Shown: positions 7,995-17,356, counted from the first letter of the stretch. The stretch is 58,376 nt of DNA from Opitutales bacterium (GCA_007133065.1 SLNJ01000031.1:1-58376); one strand, 5' to 3'. The notes: generated by a model not told the origin, from the letters alone. A program made the numbers and translations.

Positions 7995-9155
7995 ATGAAA
8001 ATCGTCGATGTAGAAGTTATCTTATTCCACACCCACCACCGCCGGTTCCAAAACGGGATGTGGCTTCCCGAGGAGAAAGCGATCCAGACCGTGACGAGGG
8101 TCCTCACCGACGATGGGGCGGAGGGTTACTATTTCGGGGGACGCGGTCACGGCGATCGCGACGGTCTGTCAAGCGACCAGGTGGCCGCGATGGAGGGTAG
8201 AGTACGAGATCTCGTCGTGGGGCACGATCCGTTTGACCGCGAGAAATTCTGGCATTGGCTCTGGGTGGCAAAGGTGCAGGAAAACGTCCTCAGCGTCCTC
8301 GACAACGCGTTGTGGGATCTCCAGGCGCGTTGCTTTGGTCTGCCTGTCTGCAAGCTGCTCGGTGGCTGCCGCGACAAGGTCAAGGCCTACGCCAGTACCT
8401 ACCCCAATATTGGATCGGTCGAGGACTACGCCGAACACGCGGCTGCGTGCAAGGCCGAAGGTTACACCCATTACAAGATCCACCCATACTATTTTTGGGA
8501 TCCGGTGAAAAAGGAGGCGGCTCCGGGCCGGCCTTCTCATGTCGATCATGATATCGCCGTTTGCCGCGCCGTTCGGGAATCCGTCGGCGATGACATGGTG
8601 CTCAGTTTCGATCCGTGGGGCACCTACTGCACCTACGAGGAAGCGCTTCGGGTCGGGAGAGTCTTGGAGTCGTTGAATTTCTACTGGTACGAGCATCCGA
8701 TGCCCGAATACCGCGTGGCATCGTACGAGAAGCTCTGCGCCGAGCTCGACATACCGATCCTGTCACCCGAGGTGGCGGCTGGAAGCGTGTTCACCCGCGC
8801 CGATTGGATCCGTCGCGGCGCATCGGACATGAGCCGCATCGATGTCCTGCGCGGCGGCATCACCGGCTGCAGGAAACTGGCAGCGGTGTGCGAGGCCTAC
8901 GGCGTCAAGTGCGAGCTTCACATGAACGGGTTTGCCAACCTGCAGGTCCTCGGTGCAACCAGCGAGGATACGTGCGAGTATTACGAGCGCGGATTGCTCG
9001 CCCCCGGTTTGGATTACGCAACGCCACCGCCTTACTTTGAAACAATCTGCGACCCGATGGACTCCGATGGGTACGTCCACATTCCACAGGAGCCGGGCAT
9101 GGGGTATCGAATCAACTGGGACTACATCGAAGACAACCGCGTTCGGCGCAGCTGA
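7995..9155 (+). CDS. Mandelate racemase/muconate lactonizing family enzyme (enolase superfamily)
   Basis: A 386-residue protein with an N-terminal capping domain and a TIM barrel. Metal ligands line up as Asp206 (SFDPWG), Glu233 (YEHPMPE) and Glu259 (LSPEV). The second-strand acid/base motif is Lys161-x-His163 (YKIHPY) rather than K-x-K, and His309 (ELHMNG) lies near the seventh strand. Such enzymes abstract the alpha proton of a carboxylate and often dehydrate sugar acids. The ATG at 7995 was chosen because it gives the family N-terminus MKIVDVEVILF. It is probably co-transcribed with the DapA-like gene. Confidence 0.9.
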   Translation: MKIVDVEVILFHTHHRRFQNGMWLPEEKAIQTVTRVLTDDGAEGYYFGGRGHGDRDGLSSDQVAAMEGRVRDLVVGHDPFDREKFWHWLWVAKVQENVLSVLDNALWDLQARCFGLPVCKLLGGCRDKVKAYASTYPNIGSVEDYAEHAAACKAEGYTHYKIHPYYFWDPVKKEAAPGRPSHVDHDIAVCRAVRESVGDDMVLSFDPWGTYCTYEEALRVGRVLESLNFYWYEHPMPEYRVASYEKLCAELDIPILSPEVAAGSVFTRADWIRRGASDMSRIDVLRGGITGCRKLAAVCEAYGVKCELHMNGFANLQVLGATSEDTCEYYERGLLAPGLDYATPPPYFETICDPMDSDGYVHIPQEPGMGYRINWDYIEDNRVRRS

Positions 9156-9238
9156 GTGGTTGCATGCTCGGAAGTTTGTCAACGGATCCGCAGCAACCGC
9201 GTGCTGGCTCTGATTCAGGCTGATTTCGCCCTGTGCGT

Positions 9239-9436
9239 GGGGTGTAATTGCAAATGGTAGCACCTTCTGGCCCGGTCGAGCTGGAGACCTCCACTGACCG
9301 CGTAAACGCGGCACTCCAACAGCGATCCGCACTCCAGACGCTCACATCCACGTCGTGACCCGTTGGAGTGCCGCCTTCAGGCGGTCCGACAGGATTCCGC
9401 AAGGTTGCACGATGCTACCCATTGCGATTACACCCC
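9239..9436. repeat. 198-bp inverted-repeat intergenic element with nested palindromes
   Basis: The outer arms 9239-9262 and 9413-9436 are reverse complements with three mismatches in 24 bases (one arm begins GGGGTGTAAT). Inside them, 9298-9320 and 9362-9384 are another inverted pair, each ending in a small hairpin (CCGCGTAAACGCGG and CCGCCTTCAGGCGG) flanked by CACTCCAAC or its complement. The two halves are thus head-to-head copies of one roughly 82-bp unit around a centre near 9338. No coding frame lies inside. A related hairpin occurs at 28899-28920. It is probably a non-autonomous mobile or REP-like element. Confidence 0.75.
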
Positions 9437-9505
9437 TGTGCGTGCGAGGCGGGAGATTTTCCTCGACCGTCTCCCGAAAATGCTTTGTTTTCGCCGGTTT
9501 TTCAC

Positions 9506-11122
9506 ATGATCGAACTCAAAGAATTCAAGCTCAGCTACGGCGGGCAGGTCGTATTCGGCGACATCTCCGCCCGAATCGCTCCGCATGATCGCATCGGCCT
9601 GGTCGGTGTGAACGGGTCGGGGAAATCGACGCTATTGCGCAGTCTTGTCGGGCAATCGCAGCTCGATCACGGCGAGATTGTGAAGCCGGATGGCGCAACG
9701 GTCGGTTACCTGCCGCAGGATGGGATTCACGTGCGTGGCACGAGCTTGTACGAGGAGGTTGAGACGGCGTTCGAGGATACGCTCAGTCTGCAGCGCAAGA
9801 TCGACGCGGCCTCCGAGCGCATGTACGAAATGGATCCGGAGGACGAGGCATATTACGAGTTGATCGATAGAATCGGGGAATGGGAACAGCAGCTGGAGGA
9901 CCATGAGCCCGAGCGGATGCAGTCGCGGATTGAGCGTATCCTGACGGGTCTGGGTTTCGCATTGCGCGACATGGATCGCGACACCGGCGAATTCTCGGGG
10001 GGATGGCAGATGCGTATCGCCCTGGCCAAACTGCTGCTCTTCAATCCATCGCTGCTTCTCCTCGATGAGCCGACCAACCACCTCGACCTGTATTCGCAGA
10101 CCTGGCTGGAGGCGTATCTGAAGGGGTACCGCGGCGCACTCATCGTCATTTCCCACGACCGGGCGTTTCTCAACACCGTCACGAATGTTACATGGGAACT
10201 CAAGTTCGGAAATCTCAATATCTACAACGGCGACTACAGCTACTACGTCAAAGCCCGCGCGGAACGCCTCGCCCTGCAGCGCAAGGCCGCGGAGGCTCAG
10301 AAGAAGGAAATCGCCCGGCAGAAGGAGTTCATCAACCGTTTCCGTTCCAATCAGAAAAAGGCCTCCATGGTGCAGAGCCGGCTGAAGCAGTTGGACAAGG
10401 TGGAGGTTATCGTTCCGGAGCGCGAGGAGAAGAAGATTTTCTTTCGCTTTCCGCCGCCGCCTGTCGCAAGCCATAAAGTTGCCAGACTGGCAAACCTCCA
10501 CAAGACCTACGGCGACCTCCAGGTGTTCGCGGGACTTGACCTTGAAATCTTCAAGGGCGATCGGATTGCGGTTGTCGGGGTCAACGGCGCCGGCAAGTCG
10601 ACGCTCGCCCGCATCCTCGCAGGGATCGAGCCGTTTCAGGAGGGTGAGCGCACCCTGGGGATCAACACCGTGATCGGTTACTTCGCCCAGCAGCAGGCCG
10701 AGGAGTTGAATCCGGAGCTGACCGTTCTCGAGGAGGTGAAATCCGCCGCCGCCGACAACCCGGATGCGAATCCGCGCGCCGCACTCGGTGCCCTGCTGCT
10801 CAGCGGGGACGATCAGCACAAATCAATCAGCGTGCTATCCGGCGGCGAACGCAACCGTGTCGCCCTGGCGAAAATGCTGATGCGTCCCGCAAACTGCCTG
10901 ATCCTCGACGAGCCGACGAATCACCTCGACATCGCGTCGAAGGAAGTTCTCCAGGACGCCATTCGTGCGTATCCCGGCACGGTGATCCTTGTCAGTCACG
11001 ACCGCGACTTCCTCGACCCGGTTGTCGAAAAGGTGCTCGAAGTCTCGCCGGCTGGAACCCGGATGCTCACGTGCAACGTCAGCGAGTATCTCGACCGAAT
11101 CCAACGCGAACAGAGCGATTGA
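9506..11122 (+). CDS. ABC-F family ATPase
   Basis: A 538-residue soluble protein with two ABC ATPase domains and no membrane segments. Walker A motifs are GVNGSGKST (34-42) and GVNGAGKST (about 358), signatures FSGGW (about 160) and LSGGE (about 444), and both Walker B motifs read DEPTNHLD. The domains are joined by a charged helical linker rich in Arg/Lys/Gln (about 250-310), the hallmark of ABC-F proteins that enter the ribosomal E site to relieve stalled translation. The ATG at 9506 is chosen because MIELKEFKLSYG is the normal start. It stands alone just after the inverted-repeat element. Confidence 0.93.
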   Translation: MIELKEFKLSYGGQVVFGDISARIAPHDRIGLVGVNGSGKSTLLRSLVGQSQLDHGEIVKPDGATVGYLPQDGIHVRGTSLYEEVETAFEDTLSLQRKIDAASERMYEMDPEDEAYYELIDRIGEWEQQLEDHEPERMQSRIERILTGLGFALRDMDRDTGEFSGGWQMRIALAKLLLFNPSLLLLDEPTNHLDLYSQTWLEAYLKGYRGALIVISHDRAFLNTVTNVTWELKFGNLNIYNGDYSYYVKARAERLALQRKAAEAQKKEIARQKEFINRFRSNQKKASMVQSRLKQLDKVEVIVPEREEKKIFFRFPPPPVASHKVARLANLHKTYGDLQVFAGLDLEIFKGDRIAVVGVNGAGKSTLARILAGIEPFQEGERTLGINTVIGYFAQQQAEELNPELTVLEEVKSAAADNPDANPRAALGALLLSGDDQHKSISVLSGGERNRVALAKMLMRPANCLILDEPTNHLDIASKEVLQDAIRAYPGTVILVSHDRDFLDPVVEKVLEVSPAGTRMLTCNVSEYLDRIQREQSD

Positions 11123-11314
11123 ATCCGGGCGGGAGATCGTTGATCACTTCCATTTGAATCAGGACTCGACAGCGGCAGGGCGCGTTGTCGAGTTGTGTCT
11201 GAATTGGCTTGCGCGTTGTCGTTCGTTCTACATGGAATAAGAGCGTGAACCCGCGCAATCATGCTCCTTGGCGAACCGCGCGAGCCGCGTCGGCGCAAAT
11301 CCCCGGGGTGTCTG

Positions 11315-12598
11315 ATGTCTGACCAGCCGGGATACCGTCATCGGAGGATCGGGGACAAGGACCTCCGCCCTGAAACACTGATGATGGGGTATGGTTACAA
11401 TCCCCACCTTTCCGAGGGCGCGGTGAAGTGTCCTATCTTTCAGACCTCCACCTTTGTGTTCCGCAGCGCGGAGGAAGGAAAGGCTTTCTTTGAGTTGGCT
11501 TACGGGATTCGCGAACGGTCCCCTCAGGAGGTGCCGGGGCTGATCTACTCCCGCATCAACAACCCCGACCTTGAGATTCTCGAGGAGCGTCTCTGCCTTT
11601 GGGAGGGCGCGGAGAGAGCCCTCGTCTGCTCCAGCGGCATGGCGGCCATATCGACCACGCTCCTGACGTTTTTGCGCCCGGGCGACACGATCGTCCACAG
11701 TGAGCCTCTCTACGGAGGCACGGAGTACCTGCTGCTCAACATTCTGCCGATGTTCGGCGTCAAGTGCTTCGGCTTCACCGCCGGCACCTCCGAGGCAATG
11801 GAGGCGGCGATGCGCGAGGCACGCTCCCATGGCCGCGTCGCGGTGATGCTGATCGAAACTCCGGCAAATCCGACCAATGCGCTGGTGGACATCCGCGCCG
11901 CCGCGGATCTCGCGGAGGCCGCGGAAAAAGAGGACGGCAAACGTCCGATCGTTGCGATCGACAACACCTATCTCGGGCCTCTCTGGCAACGGCCCCTTGA
12001 GCATGGCGCCGATCTGGTCCTCTACTCGCTGACGAAGAACGTTGGAGGTCACAGTGACCTAATCGCCGGCGCGGTCCTCGGCGACAGCGCCAACATAAAC
12101 CTGATTGCGGGAATTCGCACGATCCTCGGGACCATGGCCGATCCCTGGACAGGGTGGATGCTCATGCGGTCGCTCGAGACCCTCAAGCTCCGCATGACCA
12201 GCCAGATGAAGAATGCCCGTTACATCGCCGAATTTCTCAACGACCATCCGAGAGTCCGGACGGTTCACTACCTCGGGTTTCTCGACGAATCCAATCCCCA
12301 GCGCGAGCTCTATAAGAGGCAGTGTCTCTCTCCAGGCAGTACCTTTTCGTTTGAGATCAACCGGGGCGAGGCGGAAGCATTCCGGCTTCTCAATGCATTG
12401 AAACTCGCAAAGCTGGCTGTCAGCCTTGGAGGGACCGAGACGCTCATGGAGCATCCCGCCACGATGACTCACGCCGATGTGAAGCCCGAGCACCAGCAAA
12501 GGATCGGCATTACACCGGCGATGATCCGGATCTCGGTTGGAGTGGAGCATCCCGAGGATATCATCGCCGACCTTCAGCAGGCGCTCGAAGCCATCTAG
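11315..12598 (+). CDS. Cystathionine gamma-synthase/methionine gamma-lyase family PLP enzyme
   Basis: A 427-residue Cys/Met metabolism PLP-dependent enzyme. It has the YSRINNPDLEILEERL motif, CSSGMAAISTTLL for cofactor phosphate binding, IETPANPT, AIDNTYLGP with the cofactor aspartate, and YSLTKNVGGHSDLIAG containing the PLP lysine. The C-terminal SVGVEHPEDIIADL is typical. The long N-terminus with ELAYGIRE is a feature of a proteobacterial-type subgroup often annotated as cystathionine gamma-synthase family. Whether it synthesises cystathionine or cleaves methionine cannot be told from sequence. It is convergent with glcF; the two stops overlap by 4 bp. Confidence 0.88.
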   Translation: MSDQPGYRHRRIGDKDLRPETLMMGYGYNPHLSEGAVKCPIFQTSTFVFRSAEEGKAFFELAYGIRERSPQEVPGLIYSRINNPDLEILEERLCLWEGAERALVCSSGMAAISTTLLTFLRPGDTIVHSEPLYGGTEYLLLNILPMFGVKCFGFTAGTSEAMEAAMREARSHGRVAVMLIETPANPTNALVDIRAAADLAEAAEKEDGKRPIVAIDNTYLGPLWQRPLEHGADLVLYSLTKNVGGHSDLIAGAVLGDSANINLIAGIRTILGTMADPWTGWMLMRSLETLKLRMTSQMKNARYIAEFLNDHPRVRTVHYLGFLDESNPQRELYKRQCLSPGSTFSFEINRGEAEAFRLLNALKLAKLAVSLGGTETLMEHPATMTHADVKPEHQQRIGITPAMIRISVGVEHPEDIIADLQQALEAI

Positions 12599-13836
12599 TG
12601 TGCTGGTGAAGCGTGTTGCGCCTGACAGGGAGCTTCGTCGAGCAGTTGTATGACATGTGCCACCCGGTATGGGCGGTGTACGAAGCGCCGTCCGCTGTGC
12701 CACTGCATCATGCAGACGTGGTTTGCCGTGGCGACGATCACCTCTTCCTCGGGGCGTTCGTCGAGGAACGCACACTTCTCCCGCAGGATGGCATCGGCGT
12801 TCTCCGGGTTCACAATGTTGTACACGCCTCCGGACCCGCAGCAGTGATCGGCGCGCGGCGCCATCTCCCACTCCGGGCCGGTTGCGTTGAGCACTGCGGC
12901 CGGGATCGTTTCCCGTTGCCCATGCACGAGGTGACAGGGCAGATCGACGAAAACCCGGGTACCGGCGCGCCGCGGTGCCGGCGCGAGGTCCAATCCGGCA
13001 AGATACCCGAGAACATCCTGCACGCGGTCGCCGCCCAGGACATGTTTGAGCGAAAGGCCGCACCCGGCTGAGTTCACCAGGACAGCATCGACATCCGCGT
13101 CTTCGAACGCCCGCCGGTTGCTCTCAGCCAGCGCGGCGACGCCCGGAAGCCCGGTGTGTTCGAGGAACGCGCCGCAACAGGTTTGACCGGCCGGAACGAT
13201 GACCTGCACGTTGTGGCGCACAAGCACGCGGATCGTCGCGAAATTGATCTCGCGGAAGAGACCGTCCATCAGGCATCCGGTGAAGAGCGCCACCCGCGGC
13301 CCGTCGGGCCGGTGTTCGGTCATCAGCCTCCGGGCGTACTGCGCGCTGCTTTCGCCGACGGCGGGGCGCCCTGGAAACACGAGGGGATGCCGCAGCAATC
13401 CGTGTCGGCGCATCAGGCGCACCGGAGCCAGGAGCCGTCCGAACCAGCGGGAGTGTCGCACAAGCCGTCCCGCGAGCGTCACGCTCGTGGGGAGGCGCTT
13501 TCCGCGTTCGACCTGGGCGCCGCGGACTCTTTCCAGCATTTGCCGGTACGGCACGTTCGCTGGGCAGACCGGCTCGCAGGCAAGGCAGCCGACACACTCG
13601 TCGGAGTAGAACCCGACCAGTGCATCCATTTCGAGGCGCCCGGTTTCCACTGATTTCCACAGGTGCAGCCGCCCGCGCGGCGAGTTGTTCTCGTCCCCGG
13701 CCAATCGGTACGTCGGGCAAGCATCGAGGCAGAGGCCGCAGTGGATGCAGCTGTTCAACTGCGCGTTGGTCAGCCCGATGGGACCGGAAGCCTCCTTCTT
13801 CAGGCCGGCGTTGCGCGATTGTTCTATCGTGCTCAT
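12595..13836 (-). CDS. glcF: Glycolate oxidase iron-sulfur subunit GlcF
   Basis: A 413-residue protein with two 4Fe-4S ferredoxin motifs, Cys30/33/36/40 (CIHCGLCLDACP) and Cys81/84/87/91 (CVGCLACEPVCP), followed by two CCG domains: TCCGAFLEHTG and, later, HCCGSGGVYNIVNP. This is the electron-transfer subunit that takes electrons from the flavin subunit to the respiratory chain in glycolate or D-lactate oxidation at the inner membrane. It lies 7 bp downstream of the large GlcD-GlcE-like gene, so the two form one operon. Confidence 0.93.
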   Translation of the reverse strand: MSTIEQSRNAGLKKEASGPIGLTNAQLNSCIHCGLCLDACPTYRLAGDENNSPRGRLHLWKSVETGRLEMDALVGFYSDECVGCLACEPVCPANVPYRQMLERVRGAQVERGKRLPTSVTLAGRLVRHSRWFGRLLAPVRLMRRHGLLRHPLVFPGRPAVGESSAQYARRLMTEHRPDGPRVALFTGCLMDGLFREINFATIRVLVRHNVQVIVPAGQTCCGAFLEHTGLPGVAALAESNRRAFEDADVDAVLVNSAGCGLSLKHVLGGDRVQDVLGYLAGLDLAPAPRRAGTRVFVDLPCHLVHGQRETIPAAVLNATGPEWEMAPRADHCCGSGGVYNIVNPENADAILREKCAFLDERPEEEVIVATANHVCMMQWHSGRRFVHRPYRVAHVIQLLDEAPCQAQHASPAH

Positions 13837-13843
13837 CGTGACT

Positions 13844-16273
13844 TCACCTCTCGCCCTGCTTTATTGCCCCCCACGCCTCGAGCAGGCGCTCGATCCACGC
13901 GCCCTCCTCCTCGTCCGGCGCGGGAAATCCCGGCGCGCGCACGTGCCCGCCGGCGCCGGCAGTCTCGTGCCGCCATTCACGCAGAAGCTCCCGCGTGACG
14001 TGGGTGTGCCCGGATTTCCCATATACCACGGTGTAACCGACCGTGGCGTGGCAGACGGTCGGACAGCCCGTGGTGTGGTGGATTTTTCGGGCGATCCGGA
14101 GGGCGTCGACCGGAGTGCTCTTGATGGTTGTGTCGACCCCGGAGCCCGTGCTCCAGGCGCGCTCGGTCCGCGACACTGCAACCCCGTGTCGCAGCGCCAG
14201 ATCGCCCCAGTACGCCTCATAGTGATCCGCGTTCTCCGGGCGCGTGTCGTATTGCAGCTGCAGGAACCCGTCCGCCTCAACGTCGTCAAAGATCCAGTCG
14301 ACCGCATCGATGGCGTGGAGCCACGGGGAGCGGGACAGCTCCCGGCACAGCGCATCGAGTCGATCGAATGATCCACTGACCCGCCGTATCTGGAACCCTC
14401 CCTGCCGGGCCCGAAGGCGCAGCACATAGTCCGTCGCGCGGCCGAATCGCGGTGGAGCGTGCAGCAGAAAGCGCATCAGATCGTAGCCGGTCGAGCTTTT
14501 CACAACGCGTTCGCCGACCCGCACCCGAGCGCCCCCGGGCAGTTCCCAGTTCATCCCGAGGATGTTATCGGCAAACGGCCCGTACCGCGCCGAGCGCGCG
14601 GTGTACTCGCGAGTGGCAATCTGTGAATCCAACGATGTGTGCGGATCGGCAAAGAGCGGGAAGTACGCATGGGCGGCGTCGATTCGTCCCGTCAGCTCGG
14701 GCTCGGTGACCTTCGCCGGGCAACAGACGGTCAGGTCGACCGGATCGAAAAACGGGTCGAACAGGCGTTCGTGAGCTTCTCCGGATCCCGGTTTGCCGGA
14801 AGCTCCGGATTCCTGTTGCGTCGGGGTTTCGTACCGGGCGTCGCCGTTCGGTTCGGCGCCGGAGTCCGGGTTACGGTTATAGCGCCTTTCCGGAAACACC
14901 TTCATGGGGTTGAGCTGGTGCTGCTGGTTGAAGAGCGCCGGGACCGCGAGCTGCATCCGGCGGGCGTGCGGTCCGAACACGCAGTGCATGTGCTGCGACT
15001 TGTCGTTGCCGATGCCGTGCTCGCCGGAGAGGGTTCCGCCGAGTTCGGCCACCTTCCGCATCACTCGCGCGCTTATCCGTTCCACCGCCTCGACATGGCC
15101 GGGTGCCTCGTGATCGAACATGAAGTTCGGGTGCAGGTTGCCGTCGCCGGCGTGAAAGATATTGATCACGGGCAGGCCTGCAGCGTCCGCTTCGGAGTAG
15201 ACCGTGGCGAGCAGCTCGCCAAGGCTGCTCTTGGGTATGACTGCGTCCTGGATCAGGAACTCGGGACTGATCTGTCCGAGCAATCCTCCCGCTGCCTTGC
15301 GCGCGTGCCACAGAGCCTTGCGCCGGTCGGGTTCGTCGCTCCGGACCACGTCCCCGGATCCGCACGCGCGCAGGATCTCCGCCACCGGTTCAACCCACGA
15401 GTCGACGATTGGAGCCGGGCCGTCGATTTCGGCGAGCAGCAGCCACCGTCCCTTCGGCAGGCCGCACGCCATCGGGCTGTTCTCCACGAGGTCAACGCCG
15501 CGGGGATCGAGCATTTCCAGGGCCGCGGGAAAGACCGGGTGCGTCGCCAGCCGCTGTACGCAGCGGACGACGTCCCCGATCTCCTGAAATGTCGCCCGGA
15601 AGGTCCAAACCTTCCCGGGGGCAGGGATCACACGAAGCCAGAACCGGGTGAACGTACCCAGGGTCCCCTCGGATCCAACCAGCAACCGTTTCCAGTCGAG
15701 TGTCCGCTCGCCCAGACCGCCCGCCGGGCCACCGAATTGGCGCACCCTCCCATCCGGAAACACCGCCTCCACCCCCAGGACGTAATTGCCGGTTACGCCG
15801 TATTTGAAGCAGTGAATGCCGCCGGCGTTGCAGGCCACGTTCCCGCCGAGGGTTGCGGAGACACCGCTCGACGGATCGGGCGGATAGTAGAGGCCCTTGG
15901 GAGCCAGGAGTTCGTTCAACCGGTTGAGCACCACCCCGCTTTCCACCACGCAGTAGCGTTCGTCTTCATTGATCTGGAGGACGCGACGGAGCCGCGACGT
16001 GTGGACCACGATACCCCCTTGCGGCGTCACCGGTCCGCCCGAAAGCGAAGTCCCCGCGCCGCGGATGACATACGGCAGCTCGATCGTCCGCATCAGCGCC
16101 ACCGCCGCCTTCAGCTCCTCCCCATTCTCCGGGATCAACACAGCATCCGGTTGGTACAGCTTGTATCCCAGCCCATCCGACTGATACCCCGCCAGCTCCG
16201 CCGGCCGCGTCAGCAGGCGGCCCTGCGGGCACGCGGACTGCAACAGCTCTCGAATTCGCGGTGGAAGCGCCAT
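13844..16273 (-). CDS. Fused GlcD-GlcE-type FAD-linked glycolate oxidase
   Basis: An 809-residue protein. Residues 1 to about 470 are a complete GlcD-type FAD-binding oxidase: FAD site RGAGTSLSGGPVTPQGG, GGNVACNAGGIHCFKYGVTG, the metal/substrate motif FHAGDGNLHPNF, and GEHGIG. A Ser/Gly/Pro-rich linker (about 470-505) leads to a second, degraded FAD-type half with PAKVTEP, RYGPFADNILGM (about 564) and ERVVKSSTGYDLMRFLL (about 590), the usual core of GlcE. E. coli has separate glcD and glcE genes; here they look joined. Start choice is uncertain: in-frame ATGs also exist at 16324 and 16390, but the family N-terminus fits MALPPRIREL at 16273. It pairs with glcF. Confidence 0.85.
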   Translation of the reverse strand: MALPPRIRELLQSACPQGRLLTRPAELAGYQSDGLGYKLYQPDAVLIPENGEELKAAVALMRTIELPYVIRGAGTSLSGGPVTPQGGIVVHTSRLRRVLQINEDERYCVVESGVVLNRLNELLAPKGLYYPPDPSSGVSATLGGNVACNAGGIHCFKYGVTGNYVLGVEAVFPDGRVRQFGGPAGGLGERTLDWKRLLVGSEGTLGTFTRFWLRVIPAPGKVWTFRATFQEIGDVVRCVQRLATHPVFPAALEMLDPRGVDLVENSPMACGLPKGRWLLLAEIDGPAPIVDSWVEPVAEILRACGSGDVVRSDEPDRRKALWHARKAAGGLLGQISPEFLIQDAVIPKSSLGELLATVYSEADAAGLPVINIFHAGDGNLHPNFMFDHEAPGHVEAVERISARVMRKVAELGGTLSGEHGIGNDKSQHMHCVFGPHARRMQLAVPALFNQQHQLNPMKVFPERRYNRNPDSGAEPNGDARYETPTQQESGASGKPGSGEAHERLFDPFFDPVDLTVCCPAKVTEPELTGRIDAAHAYFPLFADPHTSLDSQIATREYTARSARYGPFADNILGMNWELPGGARVRVGERVVKSSTGYDLMRFLLHAPPRFGRATDYVLRLRARQGGFQIRRVSGSFDRLDALCRELSRSPWLHAIDAVDWIFDDVEADGFLQLQYDTRPENADHYEAYWGDLALRHGVAVSRTERAWSTGSGVDTTIKSTPVDALRIARKIHHTTGCPTVCHATVGYTVVYGKSGHTHVTRELLREWRHETAGAGGHVRAPGFPAPDEEEGAWIERLLEAWGAIKQGER

Positions 16274-16500
16274 GCTATGCACGATTGCGCCACGGTGGAT
16301 CGTTTTCAACGGAAAATCATCGGGCATTTCCTCTGCTTCGGTCCTGGAGCGCTCCGGGTTTCCGTTCAGTCCGGTTTGCGTAATACAATGCATTACTGCG
16401 ATGCACGATTCGATCGGCTTCCGGTTGCGTTATGGGCGGGAGGGGTTTATCGTGCATCCGGAACGTTTCGAAAACCAGCAACGAGAAAGGAGCGGCTGCT

Positions 16501-16737
16501 ATGATGGCACAGTGTGAAAAATGCGGGAACGAGTACGACAAGAGCTTTGTGGTGGAAATGAACGGGGAGCGGCACGTGTTCGACAGTTTCGAGTGTGCGA
16601 TTGCGGTGCTTGCGCCGGTCTGTGCGCACTGCCGCGTATCGGTTGTCGGACATGGCGTTGAGGCGGGCGATGCGATCTACTGCAGTGCTCACTGCGCCGG
16701 CCAGGGGGGCGCGAAGGGTGTGACGGATCGGGTGTAG
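16501..16737 (+). CDS. Small Cys-rich metallothionein-like protein
   Basis: A 78-residue protein with metal-ligand residues Cys5, Cys8, Cys32, Cys41, Cys44, His51, Cys61, His64 and Cys65, arranged as CEKCGN, FDSFECAI, CAHCRVSVVGHGVE and YCSAHC. This pattern matches small proteins annotated as prokaryotic metallothionein-like or zinc-binding; metal binding is likely, the role unknown. The start is fixed by a strong GAAAGGAG ribosome site before ATG 16501 (a second ATG follows directly). It stands alone between the glycolate-oxidase operon and the RRM gene. Confidence 0.8.
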   Translation: MMAQCEKCGNEYDKSFVVEMNGERHVFDSFECAIAVLAPVCAHCRVSVVGHGVEAGDAIYCSAHCAGQGGAKGVTDRV

Positions 16738-16936
16738 CCTTCTATTTTCGACTGGCGAAAATTCCTTGCATTCGCGCGCAAAACTGCCAGATTTGGTCCC
16801 GCTTCTTAGGAGAAGGACCGCGCAAGCAGGGAAATTGTCAGTTGATCAGCTCAGGGACAGTTTGAGATCCGATGGTCGGAAACCGATGTGTGTTATACCC
16901 TTAAGGCTCCGTGAAGTTCAGTAATCGGTTAGTATA

Positions 16937-17329
16937 ATGAGCAATAAGTTATTTGTAGGAAATATCGTTTTCAGTGCGACTGAGGACGATTTGCGTTCGC
17001 TTTTCAGCGAAGTGGGTACTGTCGAGGAAGTGGCCCTGATCAACGACAAATTCACTGGCAAACCCCGTGGCTTCGGGTTCGTCACGATGGCGACAGAAGA
17101 GGAGGCCCAGGCGGCCGTGGAGCGTTTTGAAGGCTACGACCTCGAGGGACGCAGCCTGAAAGTCAACGAGGCCCGTCCGCGCGAAGACCGTCCGTCGGGT
17201 GGTTTTGGCGGTGGCGGTGGCCGTGAAGGCGGCGGCGGTGGCCGCGGTCGTCCGTACGGCGGCGGCGGTGGTTCCCGCAAGGGCGGGGGCGGTCATCGTT
17301 CCGGCCGGCGCGGCGAAGAAGGCTACTGA
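16937..17329 (+). CDS. RRM-domain RNA-binding protein with glycine-rich tail
   Basis: A 130-residue protein: one RNA recognition motif (residues 1-82) with RNP2 LFVGNI and RNP1 RGFGFVTM, then a Gly/Arg-rich tail (about 88-130). Such proteins are abundant RNA chaperones in cyanobacteria and many other bacteria and are often cold-induced. A 200-bp leader without a gene precedes it and could carry post-transcriptional control. A strong intrinsic terminator follows directly, so the gene is monocistronic. Confidence 0.95.
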   Translation: MSNKLFVGNIVFSATEDDLRSLFSEVGTVEEVALINDKFTGKPRGFGFVTMATEEEAQAAVERFEGYDLEGRSLKVNEARPREDRPSGGFGGGGGREGGGGGRGRPYGGGGGSRKGGGGHRSGRRGEEGY

Positions 17330-17356
17330 TCGCCGGGTCCCAACCCAGCAGTTTTC

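Noticed and set aside
14639..16504. 621-codon plus-strand open frame
   Set aside because: It is antisense to the GlcD-GlcE-like gene, whose motifs are clear. The plus frame is rich in Arg, His and Gly with no domain signature, a GC-rich shadow.
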